DNA of 64,000 nucleotides from Enterococcus rivorum (lineage in GTDB: Bacteria > Bacillota > Bacilli > Lactobacillales > Enterococcaceae). Shown piece by piece: positions 1 through 7,211 of this stretch. Location: assembly GCF_001742285.1 (NCBI RefSeq), contig NZ_MIEK01000034.1:62001-126000 (forward strand), read 5' to 3'. The translations under genes were made by a program, and so were the position numbers. Every line of letters begins with the position of its first letter. Position 1 is the stretch's first letter. The notes under the pieces were generated by a model that worked only from the letters and a program-made list of their open reading frames with translations, searched no databases and had not been told where the DNA came from.

Positions 1-215
1 AAATTGATTTGACTGGTAAAGTTTTTGGAGTTTGTGGCTCTGGGGATACATTTTACGATGATTTTTGTCAGTCAGTTGATGATTTTGAATCAGTGTTTAC
101 TAAAATCGGTGCAACAAAAGGTGCTGATTCTGTCAAAGTTGATTTAGCAGCTGAAGAAGAAGACATTCAAAAATTAGAAGCTTTTGCAAAAAAACTAGCG
201 GAAGCTGCAAAATAA
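1..215 (+). CDS. flavodoxin, C-terminal fragment (gene runs off the left edge)
   Basis: The reading frame is open from base 3 and ends in TAA at 213-215; the start lies outside the window. The visible part reads GKVFGVCGSGDTFYDDFCQS, which is the flavodoxin segment that holds the second FMN-binding loop and the aromatic residue stacking on the flavin, followed by a typical C-terminal helix ending in KKLAEAAK. Flavodoxins are small soluble FMN electron carriers. The TTG at 9 is an internal Leu codon and not a start. A strong hairpin terminator follows directly. Identification is good; the partner enzyme cannot be told from this fragment. Confidence 0.85.
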   Translation, partial: IDLTGKVFGVCGSGDTFYDDFCQSVDDFESVFTKIGATKGADSVKVDLAAEEEDIQKLEAFAKKLAEAAK

Positions 216-253
216 AAAAACTGACGCTCAAAAATGAGTGTCAGCTTTTTTTA
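214..253. terminator. bidirectional terminator between flavodoxin and TetR genes
   Basis: A 10-bp stem (CTGACGCTCA at 221-230 with TGAGTGTCAG at 235-244, one G-U pair) has a 4-nt loop. It is flanked by an A run on the left and a T run on the right, so it works as a terminator for both convergent genes. Confidence 0.85.
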
Positions 254-256
254 TTT

Positions 257-835
257 TTACATCCAATTACTTATTTCAATTGGGTCTTCACGTTCTAATA
301 TAGTTTCAATGCTTTCTTCCATTAAACGAATAATCTGCTCATCTGTCGGACAAATAATTCCCGACGTCATCAAAGCTGCAACTCCTGTCGCAACAATCCA
401 AGTTCCCATGTGCAAGGAAGCAATTTCAACTTCACTTAACTCAGAATACTCGTTATCTCCTTTTACCGCATTGGAAAAATAGTCATAAGAAAAACTTTGC
501 ATTCTTTTTCCGCCACCATACTCTTCTAAGTATAATGCTCGATAAAGTTTATTCTCATTTTTAGCAAAATGAATATAGTTTAATGCCAAATCAATAATTG
601 TATTCCCTGTATGTTTTACTGGAAACACATCTGTTGCTAAATAACTGTGTATTTTTTCAAATAACTCTTCTTTTAGATCATCCATATTCTTAAACTCTAA
701 ATAAATGGGTTGCGTGGAACATTTCATCTTGGTAGCAATGTTGCGTGCAGTAAATTTAGAAAATCCCTCTGTGGCTACTACTTCGTAAGCAGCATTTAAA
801 ATCTGCTCTTTAGTAATCGTTTTTTTTCTGGCCAT
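257..835 (-). CDS. TetR/AcrR-family transcriptional regulator
   Basis: The protein has an N-terminal TetR helix-turn-helix at about residues 3-50 (TKEQILNAAYEVVATEGFSK, then TARNIATKMKCSTQPIYLEF) and a longer helical C-terminal domain that would bind an unknown ligand. I chose the ATG at 835 because an AAAGGGG ribosome binding site sits 10 nt upstream; the in-frame TTG at 844 lies almost inside that site. A promoter with a palindromic centre lies just upstream (880-914), consistent with autoregulation. The gene is convergent with flavodoxin and divergent from the aminopeptidase gene, so either neighbour could be a target. The ligand and regulon are unknown. Confidence 0.85.
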   Translation of the reverse strand: MARKKTITKEQILNAAYEVVATEGFSKFTARNIATKMKCSTQPIYLEFKNMDDLKEELFEKIHSYLATDVFPVKHTGNTIIDLALNYIHFAKNENKLYRALYLEEYGGGKRMQSFSYDYFSNAVKGDNEYSELSEVEIASLHMGTWIVATGVAALMTSGIICPTDEQIIRLMEESIETILEREDPIEISNWM

Positions 836-879
836 ACTTCTCAATCCCCTTTACCTATCCTTTACAACGCTTCCATACC

Positions 880-914
880 TACAATTATTGTAACACGATT
901 TATAAGTTCTGCAA
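880..914 (-). promoter_or_regulatory. promoter with overlapping palindromic operator for the TetR gene
   Basis: On the minus strand TTGCAG (909-914) and TACAAT (887-892) are 16 nt apart. The -10 lies inside the perfect palindrome TACAATTATTGTA (880-892), a sensible place for an autorepressor. The link to the neighbouring TetR protein is inference. Confidence 0.5.
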
Positions 915-1001
915 AATACTTCTCTCTTTTCTGTTATTATTCTTAATATTTATTCATTGTATTTACTACCTATTCTTCCACTCCCTGCAATCTTTAATTG
1001 T

Positions 1002-1030
1002 TTGAGTTCAATACCATGAAGTGTTATGAT
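1002..1030 (+). promoter_or_regulatory. promoter of the M29 aminopeptidase gene
   Basis: TTGAGT at 1002-1007 and TATGAT at 1025-1030 are separated by 17 nt, about 36 nt before the GTG start. This is a good sigma-A-type match. Confidence 0.6.
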
Positions 1031-1065
1031 ATGAATGATTATCATGTAAAATAGGAGGCTTTTCT

Positions 1066-2298
1066 GTGAATAACTTTGAAGAAAATTTACAAAAATACGC
1101 AAAATTGATTGTTGAAATTGGAATTAATGTCCAAAAAGGGCAAACGGTCGTCTTACAAATTAATGTTGACCAAGCACCATTAGCCCGTTTGATTACAAAA
1201 GAAGCTTATAAAATGGGTGCTGCAGAAGTTCTTATTCAATGGGGAGATGACATTGTCCAAAAAGATTTTTTGACTTTTGCTGCAAACGATCGATTAGAAA
1301 ATATTCCTCAGTATAAAATTGATCAAACAGACGACTGGATAAAGAAAGAGGCGAGTCGCATCAGTATTGTTTCATCTAACCCTGATGCTCTGTCTGGAGT
1401 AGATGCAAAAAGAGTCGCTACTTTCCAGTCGGCTAATGGAAAAGCCATGATGAATTTAAGAAAAGTAACGCAGGCAAATAAAATAAGTTGGCTAGTCGCT
1501 GCAGCTGCCGGAAAAGAATGGGCTGCCAAAGTTTTTCCAAGCTTACAAACAGAGGAAGAACAAGTGGCTGCATTATGGGATCAAATTTTTAAAGCCAGTA
1601 GAGTTTACGATGAACAGCCTGTGGAAACTTGGAAAGCGCATGATTTTAAATTAACGAATAAAGCAGCGGAACTTAACCAAGAACAGTTTACTGCTCTTCA
1701 CTACACAGCTCCTGGGACTGATTTAATTGTAGGCCTTCCAAAAAATCATATCTGGGAAGGACCAGGAAGCATTAATGCTCGAGGAGAAAGGTTTATCGCT
1801 AACATGCCTACTGAAGAAATATTTACTGCACCAGATGCACGAAATGTAAACGGCCATGTTTCTAGTACAAAACCATTAAGTTACGCTGGAACAACTATTT
1901 CTGGAATGACTTTCACTTTCAAAAATGGTAGAGTAATTGATTTTTCTGCAGAACAAGGAGAAGAGGTTTTAGCAAACCTTCTTGATACAGACGAAGGAGC
2001 AAGACACATTGGTGAAGTTGCTTTAGTTCCAGACCCTTCCCCTATTTCCCAGTCAGGTATTACTTTTTATAATACTTTATTTGATGAAAATGCTTCGAAT
2101 CATTTAGCTTTAGGTTCTGCTTATGCTTTTAATCTCAAAGATGGAATTGAAATGAGTGAGGAAGAATTGGAGAATGCTGGACTAAATAGAAGCCAAACGC
2201 ATGTTGATTTTATGATTGGCTCAGATAAAATGGCTATTGATGGTATCAAAGAAGATGGCTCTATTGTCCCTCTATTTAGAAATGGTGACTGGGTTTAG
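1066..2298 (+). CDS. M29-family metallo-aminopeptidase (AmpS/PepS type)
   Basis: The 410-residue length fits the M29 aminopeptidases (AmpS, PepS, AmpT), cytosolic enzymes that release N-terminal residues from peptides using two metal ions. The expected ligands are visible in order: Glu at about 250-251 (NMPTEEIF), Glu 317 (GARHIGEV), His 346 (NASNHLALG), and His 379 with Asp 381 (SQTHVDFMIG). The start is a GTG placed 9 nt after a strong AGGAGG site (1053-1058). The gene stands alone between its own promoter and a strong terminator. Peptide supply for an auxotrophic lactic-type bacterium is the likely role; the exact specificity cannot be read from sequence. Confidence 0.92.
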   Translation: MNNFEENLQKYAKLIVEIGINVQKGQTVVLQINVDQAPLARLITKEAYKMGAAEVLIQWGDDIVQKDFLTFAANDRLENIPQYKIDQTDDWIKKEASRISIVSSNPDALSGVDAKRVATFQSANGKAMMNLRKVTQANKISWLVAAAAGKEWAAKVFPSLQTEEEQVAALWDQIFKASRVYDEQPVETWKAHDFKLTNKAAELNQEQFTALHYTAPGTDLIVGLPKNHIWEGPGSINARGERFIANMPTEEIFTAPDARNVNGHVSSTKPLSYAGTTISGMTFTFKNGRVIDFSAEQGEEVLANLLDTDEGARHIGEVALVPDPSPISQSGITFYNTLFDENASNHLALGSAYAFNLKDGIEMSEEELENAGLNRSQTHVDFMIGSDKMAIDGIKEDGSIVPLFRNGDWV

Positions 2299-2330
2299 TT
2301 TTTCCTAGTATTCATAATAGAATTGATTAC

Positions 2331-2383
2331 GTTCAGTGACAGAAAAATCAAAATATGATTTTTTCTGTCACTGAACTTTTTTA
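2331..2383 (+). terminator. terminator of the aminopeptidase gene
   Basis: A long stem of about 20 bp (2331-2350 with 2356-2376, short loop) is followed by a T run at 2377-2382. Confidence 0.85.
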
Positions 2384-2490
2384 TAAAAAAACTTGAATTG
2401 ATTATTTTATATGTAAAATCAGACTTTAGGATACTTTTATTAACATTTTAGAACTATTAAAAAACCCAAAAGCGGTATCTAATAAAACCA

Positions 2491-3018
2491 TCAGTTTTCT
2501 GGACCCATTGTTAAACCTGTCATATTAAGACAAATAGCTGCTAATTCCCTCGGTGTTTCCTTGCCGCCTCCTTTAATCCAAGCATATAAAATTGACCAAA
2601 AAGTCCCCGCAACATATGCATTTACATATTTAGAAGTAATACTGTCCAATTTTTTTAATTCGATATATTGCTCATTAATTAACGGAACAAATTCTTCATA
2701 CTGTTCATACATATAAAACATTAATTTATGACGATACATTAACTCTAAAAAAGAGCGATGCCTCATCCAAAAAGCAAAATAATTCTCGATAAGTTCTCCC
2801 ATATCTATCGAAAAATAGTTCCTTACTAGTGCCTTATATTCTGTCATAAGTTTCTCAATATATTTTTTTAGCACTTCCTCTTTACTCTTGAAATAACGAT
2901 AAAATGTTTTTCTTCCAATCGCTGCCTCTTGAGAAATTTGGGTTACAGTGATTAAACTATAGTCATCTATTTTCATTACAGATAATAGCCCTTCATAGAT
3001 TCTATCCTTCATATCCAT
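2491..3018 (-). CDS. TetR-family transcriptional regulator
   Basis: The N-terminal helix-turn-helix reads TVTQISQEAAIGRKTFYRYF, the TetR-type recognition region ending in the usual FYRYFKSKEEV. The C-terminal part is rich in aromatic residues and resembles the DhaS-like TetR subgroup; the ligand is unknown. I chose the ATG at 3018 because AAAGGAG lies about 8 nt upstream; the longer frame to 3045 would start before that site. The gene is divergent from the alpha/beta hydrolase at 3155, with 136 nt between, which makes the hydrolase gene the first candidate target. That link is inference only. Confidence 0.85.
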   Translation of the reverse strand: MDMKDRIYEGLLSVMKIDDYSLITVTQISQEAAIGRKTFYRYFKSKEEVLKKYIEKLMTEYKALVRNYFSIDMGELIENYFAFWMRHRSFLELMYRHKLMFYMYEQYEEFVPLINEQYIELKKLDSITSKYVNAYVAGTFWSILYAWIKGGGKETPRELAAICLNMTGLTMGPEN

Positions 3019-3079
3019 CCATCTTGCTCCTTTCTCACGACACACTTTTTAGTAATCTGTTTCATTCTCTACTATTTCA

Positions 3080-3109
3080 TTGACTAAGAAAGAAATCAAC
3101 TGATACTAT
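3080..3109 (+). promoter_or_regulatory. promoter of the alpha/beta hydrolase gene
   Basis: TTGACT (3080-3085) and TACTAT (3104-3109) are 18 nt apart, with a TG dinucleotide one base before the -10 (extended -10). Confidence 0.55.
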
Positions 3110-3154
3110 CTATTAATGATACACATACGAAAAAGAAAGTAGGTCGATTTCCTT

Positions 3155-4096
3155 TTGCTAAAAAAAACTATAGATTTTGGTGAGTACATTAAATTAAATA
3201 ACGATACTCAATATATTCATGTCTTATCTAAAAACCCAGAAAACCCAATTCTTATTTATTTGCATGGCGGTCCTGGGGATGCAGCATTACCCCTAGTAAA
3301 AAAATTTAATTATGAATTGAGTATTGACTATACTCTAATTATTTGGGAACAAAGGGGAGCTGGAAAGTCTTATTCTCCCTTCAAAAAAAGAAAAAAGCCT
3401 ATTACTATTGATGTATTTATCAAAGACTTAAAATCACTAATTGACTATTTACTTATAAAATTCAATAAAGAAAAAGTCTATCTTTTAGGTCATTCTTGGG
3501 GAACATTAATTGGAACAAAATTTATTCTGGAATTCCCAGAACTGGTCTATAAATATATTGGATGCGGGCAAATTACGAATCCCAGTAATATGTTTGAAGC
3601 GGCTAAAGACTTTGTTATAGACTATTCAACTAACGAAAAGATAATAAAAAAAGTTGCTCCTATAAATACCAACTTCTCCCAAAATAATTGGCACCAAGAG
3701 TTAATGTACTTAATGAAATACGTTATTAAATATCAAGGGTCTCTTTACAATAAATCCAGTTACATTTCTCTATACCCATATTTCGTTTTTTCTAAAGATT
3801 ATAGTTTAAAAGATTGTTTCTATCGATTAAAAGGATCTCAGCAGTCAATCGACTATCTTTGGCAAGAAGTGTGTCAAACAAATCTTGAATCCTTTACATC
3901 TTTTAATGTGCCAATTGTATTCATTGAAGGAGAATATGACTATCATTGTTCTTCAAAATTAGCTTTTGATTACTACAAAACAATAACTAGTAAAAAAGAC
4001 TGGTACACCATTGAGAATACAGCTCATTTTCCACAATGGTCAAAGCCAAAACAGTTTAACAAGATTGTTCGCTCTCTAAAAGAAGGGAGTATCTAA
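3155..4096 (+). CDS. alpha/beta-hydrolase, proline-iminopeptidase-like (S33)
   Basis: The fold markers are clear: HGGPG oxyanion loop at about residues 38-42, WEQRGAGKS after it, the nucleophile elbow GHSWG near residue 113, Asp in FIEGEYDYHC and His in NTAHFPQWS near the C terminus. HGGPG plus WEQRG is characteristic of prolyl iminopeptidase and related S33 enzymes, so it probably cleaves small peptides or esters in the cytosol. The only usable start is the TTG at 3155, because an in-frame TAG lies at 3140-3142 and no other start codon follows it closely; the ribosome binding site is weak (AAAGTAGG). It may be controlled by the divergent TetR gene. Substrate is not predictable. Confidence 0.82.
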   Translation: MLKKTIDFGEYIKLNNDTQYIHVLSKNPENPILIYLHGGPGDAALPLVKKFNYELSIDYTLIIWEQRGAGKSYSPFKKRKKPITIDVFIKDLKSLIDYLLIKFNKEKVYLLGHSWGTLIGTKFILEFPELVYKYIGCGQITNPSNMFEAAKDFVIDYSTNEKIIKKVAPINTNFSQNNWHQELMYLMKYVIKYQGSLYNKSSYISLYPYFVFSKDYSLKDCFYRLKGSQQSIDYLWQEVCQTNLESFTSFNVPIVFIEGEYDYHCSSKLAFDYYKTITSKKDWYTIENTAHFPQWSKPKQFNKIVRSLKEGSI

Positions 4097-4140
4097 GAGA
4101 ATGCATATTAATTTCATCTCGTGATAAAAATATATACAAT

Positions 4141-4180
4141 ATAAAAAGCCATAAACACTTAAGAATAAGGGTTTATAGCT
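4141..4180 (-). terminator. terminator downstream of tRNA-Arg
   Basis: On the minus strand AGCTATAAAC pairs with GTTTATGGCT (4171-4180 with 4147-4156, one G-U pair), followed by TTTTTAT. Confidence 0.75.
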
Positions 4181-4189
4181 GAATTTCTA

Positions 4190-4264
4190 TGGCACCCCCG
4201 ACCAGAATCGAACTGATAACTAGCCCTTAGGAGGGGCTTGTTATATCCATTTAACTACGAGGGC
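4190..4264 (-). tRNA. tRNA-Arg, anticodon CCT
   Basis: The minus strand folds as a full cloverleaf. The acceptor arms GCCCTCG and CGGGGGT pair with a G-U at the first position and one internal U-G. The anticodon stem AGCCC/GGGCT holds the loop CTCCTAA with anticodon CCT, which reads AGG. The T arm is ATCAG-TTCGATT-CTGGT. A G discriminator and an encoded CCA end the gene at 4190. It is a single tRNA gene and not part of a cluster. Confidence 0.93.
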
Positions 4265-4518
4265 ATCTTATATTCTTATCAATACTGATGGATAATTCTA
4301 CAGAAAAAAATCGACACTCACTCGATTAGTTTTCTAGCACATACTATTACATTCTAAAAGTCTTTGTTTCCGATGTCAATGATAAATGAGAAAAGAAGCT
4401 CATCTAGCCAAACTAACCTTCTTATCAAGTCAAAGCAGATAATTAGTAATGTTCAATTCCTCATGATACTATTTAGCTATACCATTTTGGTAAATAAATC
4501 ATTAAGGAGCTAGTTTTC

Positions 4519-4659
4519 ATGGAAAATAAGACCAAAGAAAAAATTTTTGCTGAGAGACAAGACTATTACAAACAGGAAAAAGAACAAATTTTTAGAGAAG
4601 CTTTAGCTCAAAGATCTGATGAAAACACAGGAGAAACTGAGCTGGATGAAGAAGAATAG
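4519..4659 (+). CDS. small charged protein, 46 aa, unknown
   Basis: An ATG with an AAGGAG site about 10 nt upstream opens a 46-codon frame ending in TAG. The product begins MENKTKEKIFAERQDYYKQE and ends in an acidic ELDEEE tail. It has no membrane segment, looks largely helical, and is rich in Lys, Glu and Gln. A strong terminator follows 17 nt after the stop, so the unit looks like a real monocistronic small gene. I do not recognise the family. Confidence 0.6.
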   Translation: MENKTKEKIFAERQDYYKQEKEQIFREALAQRSDENTGETELDEEE

Positions 4660-4675
4660 CAATCATTTTTAAAAG

Positions 4676-4716
4676 AGCTAAATGAGTCATTAGTAAAAAC
4701 TCATTTAGCTTTTTTT
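4676..4716. terminator. terminator between the small ORF and the acetyltransferase
   Basis: A 12-bp perfect stem (AGCTAAATGAGT at 4676-4687 with ACTCATTTAGCT at 4699-4710) is followed by six Ts on the plus strand. On the minus strand it is followed by CTCTTTT, so it may also serve the convergent gene. Confidence 0.85.
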
Positions 4717-4727
4717 GACTTGTCATT

Positions 4728-5930
4728 CTAAAAGTGATCTTCTAAGATAGGCTTTCCTTTAGGAATTCTTCCTCCAAAAGAGTAGACCAATTCTTCTATT
4801 CCTAAAAGCTTATCTTGAAAATAGAGTTCGTTAGTCGATTGATAGCCCATAAATAATTGAGTCCAGCTTTGGATTGACCCACTTACTATGTTTTTATTGT
4901 AGCTTGAGATGTTTGCTTCTGTAGTTATTTTCTTGACACTCGCTTGACCGGCCTCATCTATATTAACTTCCCACTTGCCATCATTCCAAAAACCATAGTC
5001 ATCCTTTATTTCTAAATAATAAACTTCCTGCTTTCCTTTTAAAAATGGATAACTTTTTAGAAAGATCGAAAAATCAATGATTCTCGCCATCATGTCAGGC
5101 TTTATCTCCATTTTAATTGTTGGCGCAGGGAATAAATAACTTAAATTTTTTCCATCAAAACCGGTTTCATAATAGAACTTACTTGAAGAACTAACATGTG
5201 AACCAACAAATTTTGAAAATGCTTGAAAAGCGTTTTTAGTTAAATATGCCCACTCCTTAATCGTGAATAACTCAGCACTAGACTGGTAGATAAGATAACC
5301 TTCTACTTCACTTTTTGCATTCTCGTAAATAGCAAACTGGTAAGAGATATCTGTTAAAGAAAAAGCATAATCTAGCCACCACACCTCTCTAATAAGTGCT
5401 CCACGTTGATATTTATTGAGTTTTGGATAAATAACTTGTATGGTTTCCTTTGCTTTTTCCCACGATACCCGTCGAACAGTTCCAGATACTGAAGTGGCTG
5501 CTGGCCAATTTTCTGCTTGAATCGTGTACTTTATCCTTTCAAAGGTTTGTTCAAAACCATATTTTCTGTAAAAAGGATAAGAAAATGGCGCTAAATAAGC
5601 TAATGAAACCTCTTGTTCTGCTAAATCTTTTAATAGTACTTTCATGATTGAAGAGACGCAACCATCTCCTCTGTACTCAGGGTAAGAAGAGACACAGCCA
5701 ATGCCAGCCATTTTATATTTTACACCATGAAAATTTATTTTAAATGACGTAGAAATCAACTGACTTACTAATTCGTCATTCTTAAAACAACCATAACTCA
5801 TTGAGTGTTGAATAATCTCTTCAAAACGGTGCTTTCTTTTTTCTGTTGCTTCAACATTAAAGGCATATGAAGCCAATGCAAACATTTCATTCACTCTATC
5901 TAGACCTATCTGTCTTACATCTTTGTCCAT
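4728..5930 (-). CDS. Eis-like GNAT N-acetyltransferase
   Basis: The 400-residue length and layout match the Eis/COG4552 group: an N-terminal GNAT domain with the acetyl-CoA loop region (VSSYPEYRGDG, about residues 80-90) and the family signature LAPFSYPFYRKYGFE near residue 117-131, then a second GNAT-like half and a C-terminal SCP2-like domain. In mycobacterial Eis the free C-terminal carboxylate of a terminal Phe acts as catalytic base; this protein also ends in Phe (ILEDHF). Eis enzymes acetylate amines, including aminoglycosides in some species, but the substrate here cannot be inferred. The ATG at 5930 follows a TGAGGTGA site. It stands alone. Confidence 0.85.
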   Translation of the reverse strand: MDKDVRQIGLDRVNEMFALASYAFNVEATEKRKHRFEEIIQHSMSYGCFKNDELVSQLISTSFKINFHGVKYKMAGIGCVSSYPEYRGDGCVSSIMKVLLKDLAEQEVSLAYLAPFSYPFYRKYGFEQTFERIKYTIQAENWPAATSVSGTVRRVSWEKAKETIQVIYPKLNKYQRGALIREVWWLDYAFSLTDISYQFAIYENAKSEVEGYLIYQSSAELFTIKEWAYLTKNAFQAFSKFVGSHVSSSSKFYYETGFDGKNLSYLFPAPTIKMEIKPDMMARIIDFSIFLKSYPFLKGKQEVYYLEIKDDYGFWNDGKWEVNIDEAGQASVKKITTEANISSYNKNIVSGSIQSWTQLFMGYQSTNELYFQDKLLGIEELVYSFGGRIPKGKPILEDHF

Positions 5931-6009
5931 CTCTTCACCTCAATTTTTCTAATAGACTTTATTTCCTATATTCTACTACAACTAAAGAAAAAACGTTACT
6001 TTCTAAAAA

Positions 6010-6255
6010 AAATTAATGACAAAAAAAGAGCACTCTTGTGCTCTTATATTAGTACATCGTTGAATTTGCTCTTAATAAAATGTCCTATCATGCTAAATAA
6101 TAGTTTAGCAAGAAAGCTTCACACTCCACATTGAAGCTTTTTAAACGAAGACCTGTCTCTTATGTTCGAATTACTGTGACTAATAAAGGGTATCACAGAT
6201 AGCACTGGGGAAGTGAACAACACAGTGAGACAAGTTTCGCCTTTAAGCATTAAGT
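6010..6255 (-). ncRNA. candidate structured non-coding RNA (unassigned)
   Basis: No gene fits this stretch, but the minus strand can form several hairpins in series. A long imperfect stem joins about 6223-6244 with about 6137-6160 (arms containing TTGTCTC and GAGACAGG). Inside it are TATC-type and CACT/AGTG hairpins. Then come AAGCTTCA/TGAAGCTT (about 6114-6144), GCTAAA/TTTAGC (about 6094-6111), and finally the terminator AGAGCAC/GTGCTCT followed by seven Ts (about 6015-6043). It begins right after the stop codon of the 6274 gene, so it could also be a structured 3' UTR. Several internal hairpins could form on the plus strand, but the terminator favours minus. Confidence 0.5.
6014..6044 (-). 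terminator. terminator at the 3' end of the structured region
   Basis: On the minus strand AGAGCAC-AAGA-GTGCTCT is followed by a run of seven Ts. It would end transcription coming from the 7124-6274 operon or from the ncRNA candidate. Confidence 0.75.
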
Positions 6256-6273
6256 TTCACATGTAAAAAGCAT

Positions 6274-6687
6274 TTAATAAGATTTTTCTATGTTTTTTAG
6301 CATCTGTTTGAATTGACGCTTTTTAAAATAACCCAAAATGATTCCTAAAACAGCATCATTTAATTTTTGTAGAATACCAAATGACTCCATTTTTTCCTGA
6401 TAACGAATCTCACAAGATTGATCATCAATCGGAATAATATCATATTGCACCTTAAAATCATTTTTAGTTGTTGATGTACGGAAATGGTAGGATGAATTTT
6501 CGACAATTTTTTCAACTTTTATTTTAGCACGGCTATTTTTTGAAAAGTTTTTTACGTACTCGAATTGATCCAATTGATTTTTCGTTAAGCTTTTTCCAGT
6601 ATGTTTACGAATATCAAATAGAACTGAATCAATAATTTTTCTGTAAAAAAATGGAGCTGGAATATTTAATTTCTCAGTGATTTCCAT
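6274..6687 (-). CDS. DUF3284-like protein (SRPBCC-type fold suspected)
   Basis: The 137-residue protein begins MEITEKLNIPAPFFYRKIID, which matches what I recall of DUF3284, a family often found beside cellobiose-type PTS genes in lactic bacteria. No catalytic motif is visible and there is no signal peptide or membrane segment. Its ATG shares one base with the upstream stop (TAATG at 6687), so it is translationally coupled to the membrane-protein gene before it. It is the last gene of a three-gene minus-strand operon that follows the PTS genes. Family assignment is from memory of the N-terminal pattern and not from a search. Confidence 0.65.
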   Translation of the reverse strand: MEITEKLNIPAPFFYRKIIDSVLFDIRKHTGKSLTKNQLDQFEYVKNFSKNSRAKIKVEKIVENSSYHFRTSTTKNDFKVQYDIIPIDDQSCEIRYQEKMESFGILQKLNDAVLGIILGYFKKRQFKQMLKNIEKSY

Positions 6688-6881
6688 TATTTTTTCACCT
6701 CATTATTCTTTTTTTGATTCTCTTCCTTTTTCTTGCCTTTGAAAAAGAAATATCCGCCGACAACAACTAGAAAAATTCCTGTAGTCATACTTAACAAATC
6801 ATATTTCATCGATGTTGGATTTAGAGCATACAAAATGATGATTAGCCCTATACTACATAAAAATAAGCCATTTTTTATCAT
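6687..6881 (-). CDS. small membrane protein, possible DUF3188 family
   Basis: The 64-residue product has two hydrophobic segments (about residues 4-20, LFLCSIGLIIILYAL, and 30-47, TTGIFLVVVGGYFFF) and a very basic tail (KGKKKEENQKKN). This suggests a two-helix membrane hairpin with a cytoplasmic tail. The N-terminal pattern resembles DUF3188, but that is a weak recollection. It is the middle gene of the operon, 24 nt after the preceding stop and overlapping the next start by one base. Confidence 0.6.
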   Translation of the reverse strand: MIKNGLFLCSIGLIIILYALNPTSMKYDLLSMTTGIFLVVVGGYFFFKGKKKEENQKKNNEVKK

Positions 6882-6905
6882 TATTCTTCCATCCTGTTCT
6901 TACGC

Positions 6906-7124
6906 TCAAACGATGGTTACTTGTACCATTAATACACTACCCCAAGGCTGAGTTTTAATTAATTCTTTGACCTTTTTAACTACTGCTTCATTTTCAACTG
7001 ACGCTTCAAAGAGCATTTTTATTCCTTGTTTTTCCTTAAATGTAAATTGGACATCCTCTTCTTTATAATCCTGCAATAATTGTTTGATTGCATCTTGTTG
7101 CATAGGACTAATAATTGAAAGCAT
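6906..7124 (-). CDS. conserved-looking small protein, 72 aa, unknown
   Basis: It opens the small operon with an ATG and an AAAGGAG site about 12 nt upstream. The product (MLSIISPMQQDAIKQLLQDY at the start) alternates charged helices and beta-like stretches (VLMVQVTIV at the C terminus), like a small alpha/beta domain, with no membrane segment. I do not recognise the family. The location just after a cellobiose PTS and together with a DUF3284-type gene hints at a PTS-linked accessory role, but nothing in the protein proves it. Confidence 0.6.
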   Translation of the reverse strand: MLSIISPMQQDAIKQLLQDYKEEDVQFTFKEKQGIKMLFEASVENEAVVKKVKELIKTQPWGSVLMVQVTIV

Positions 7125-7150
7125 TTTTGTATCTTGCTCCTTTCTATTCT

Positions 7151-7159
7151 ATTTTAACA
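7151..7159 (-). promoter_or_regulatory. possible extended -10 promoter of the 7124-6274 operon
   Basis: The minus strand has TGTTAAAAT, a TGn-TAAAAT extended -10, between the PTS terminator and the first gene. There is no clear -35. Confidence 0.35.
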
Positions 7160-7164
7160 TATTT

Positions 7165-7203
7165 TCAAAAACAGTTGCTTTCACTTCATGTGAAAGCAAC
7201 TGT
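7165..7203 (-). terminator. terminator of the PTS operon
   Basis: A 14-bp perfect stem (7171-7184 with 7190-7203, loop TTCAT) is followed on the minus strand by TTTTTGAAAA. Confidence 0.85.
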
Positions 7204-7211
7204 AAAAGGTT

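Noticed and set aside
6010-6255. Identification of the structured region as 6S RNA
   Set aside because: The closing stem and internal loop are suggestive, but total length, lack of a clear long apical stem, and the genomic context do not support a firm call without a covariance search.
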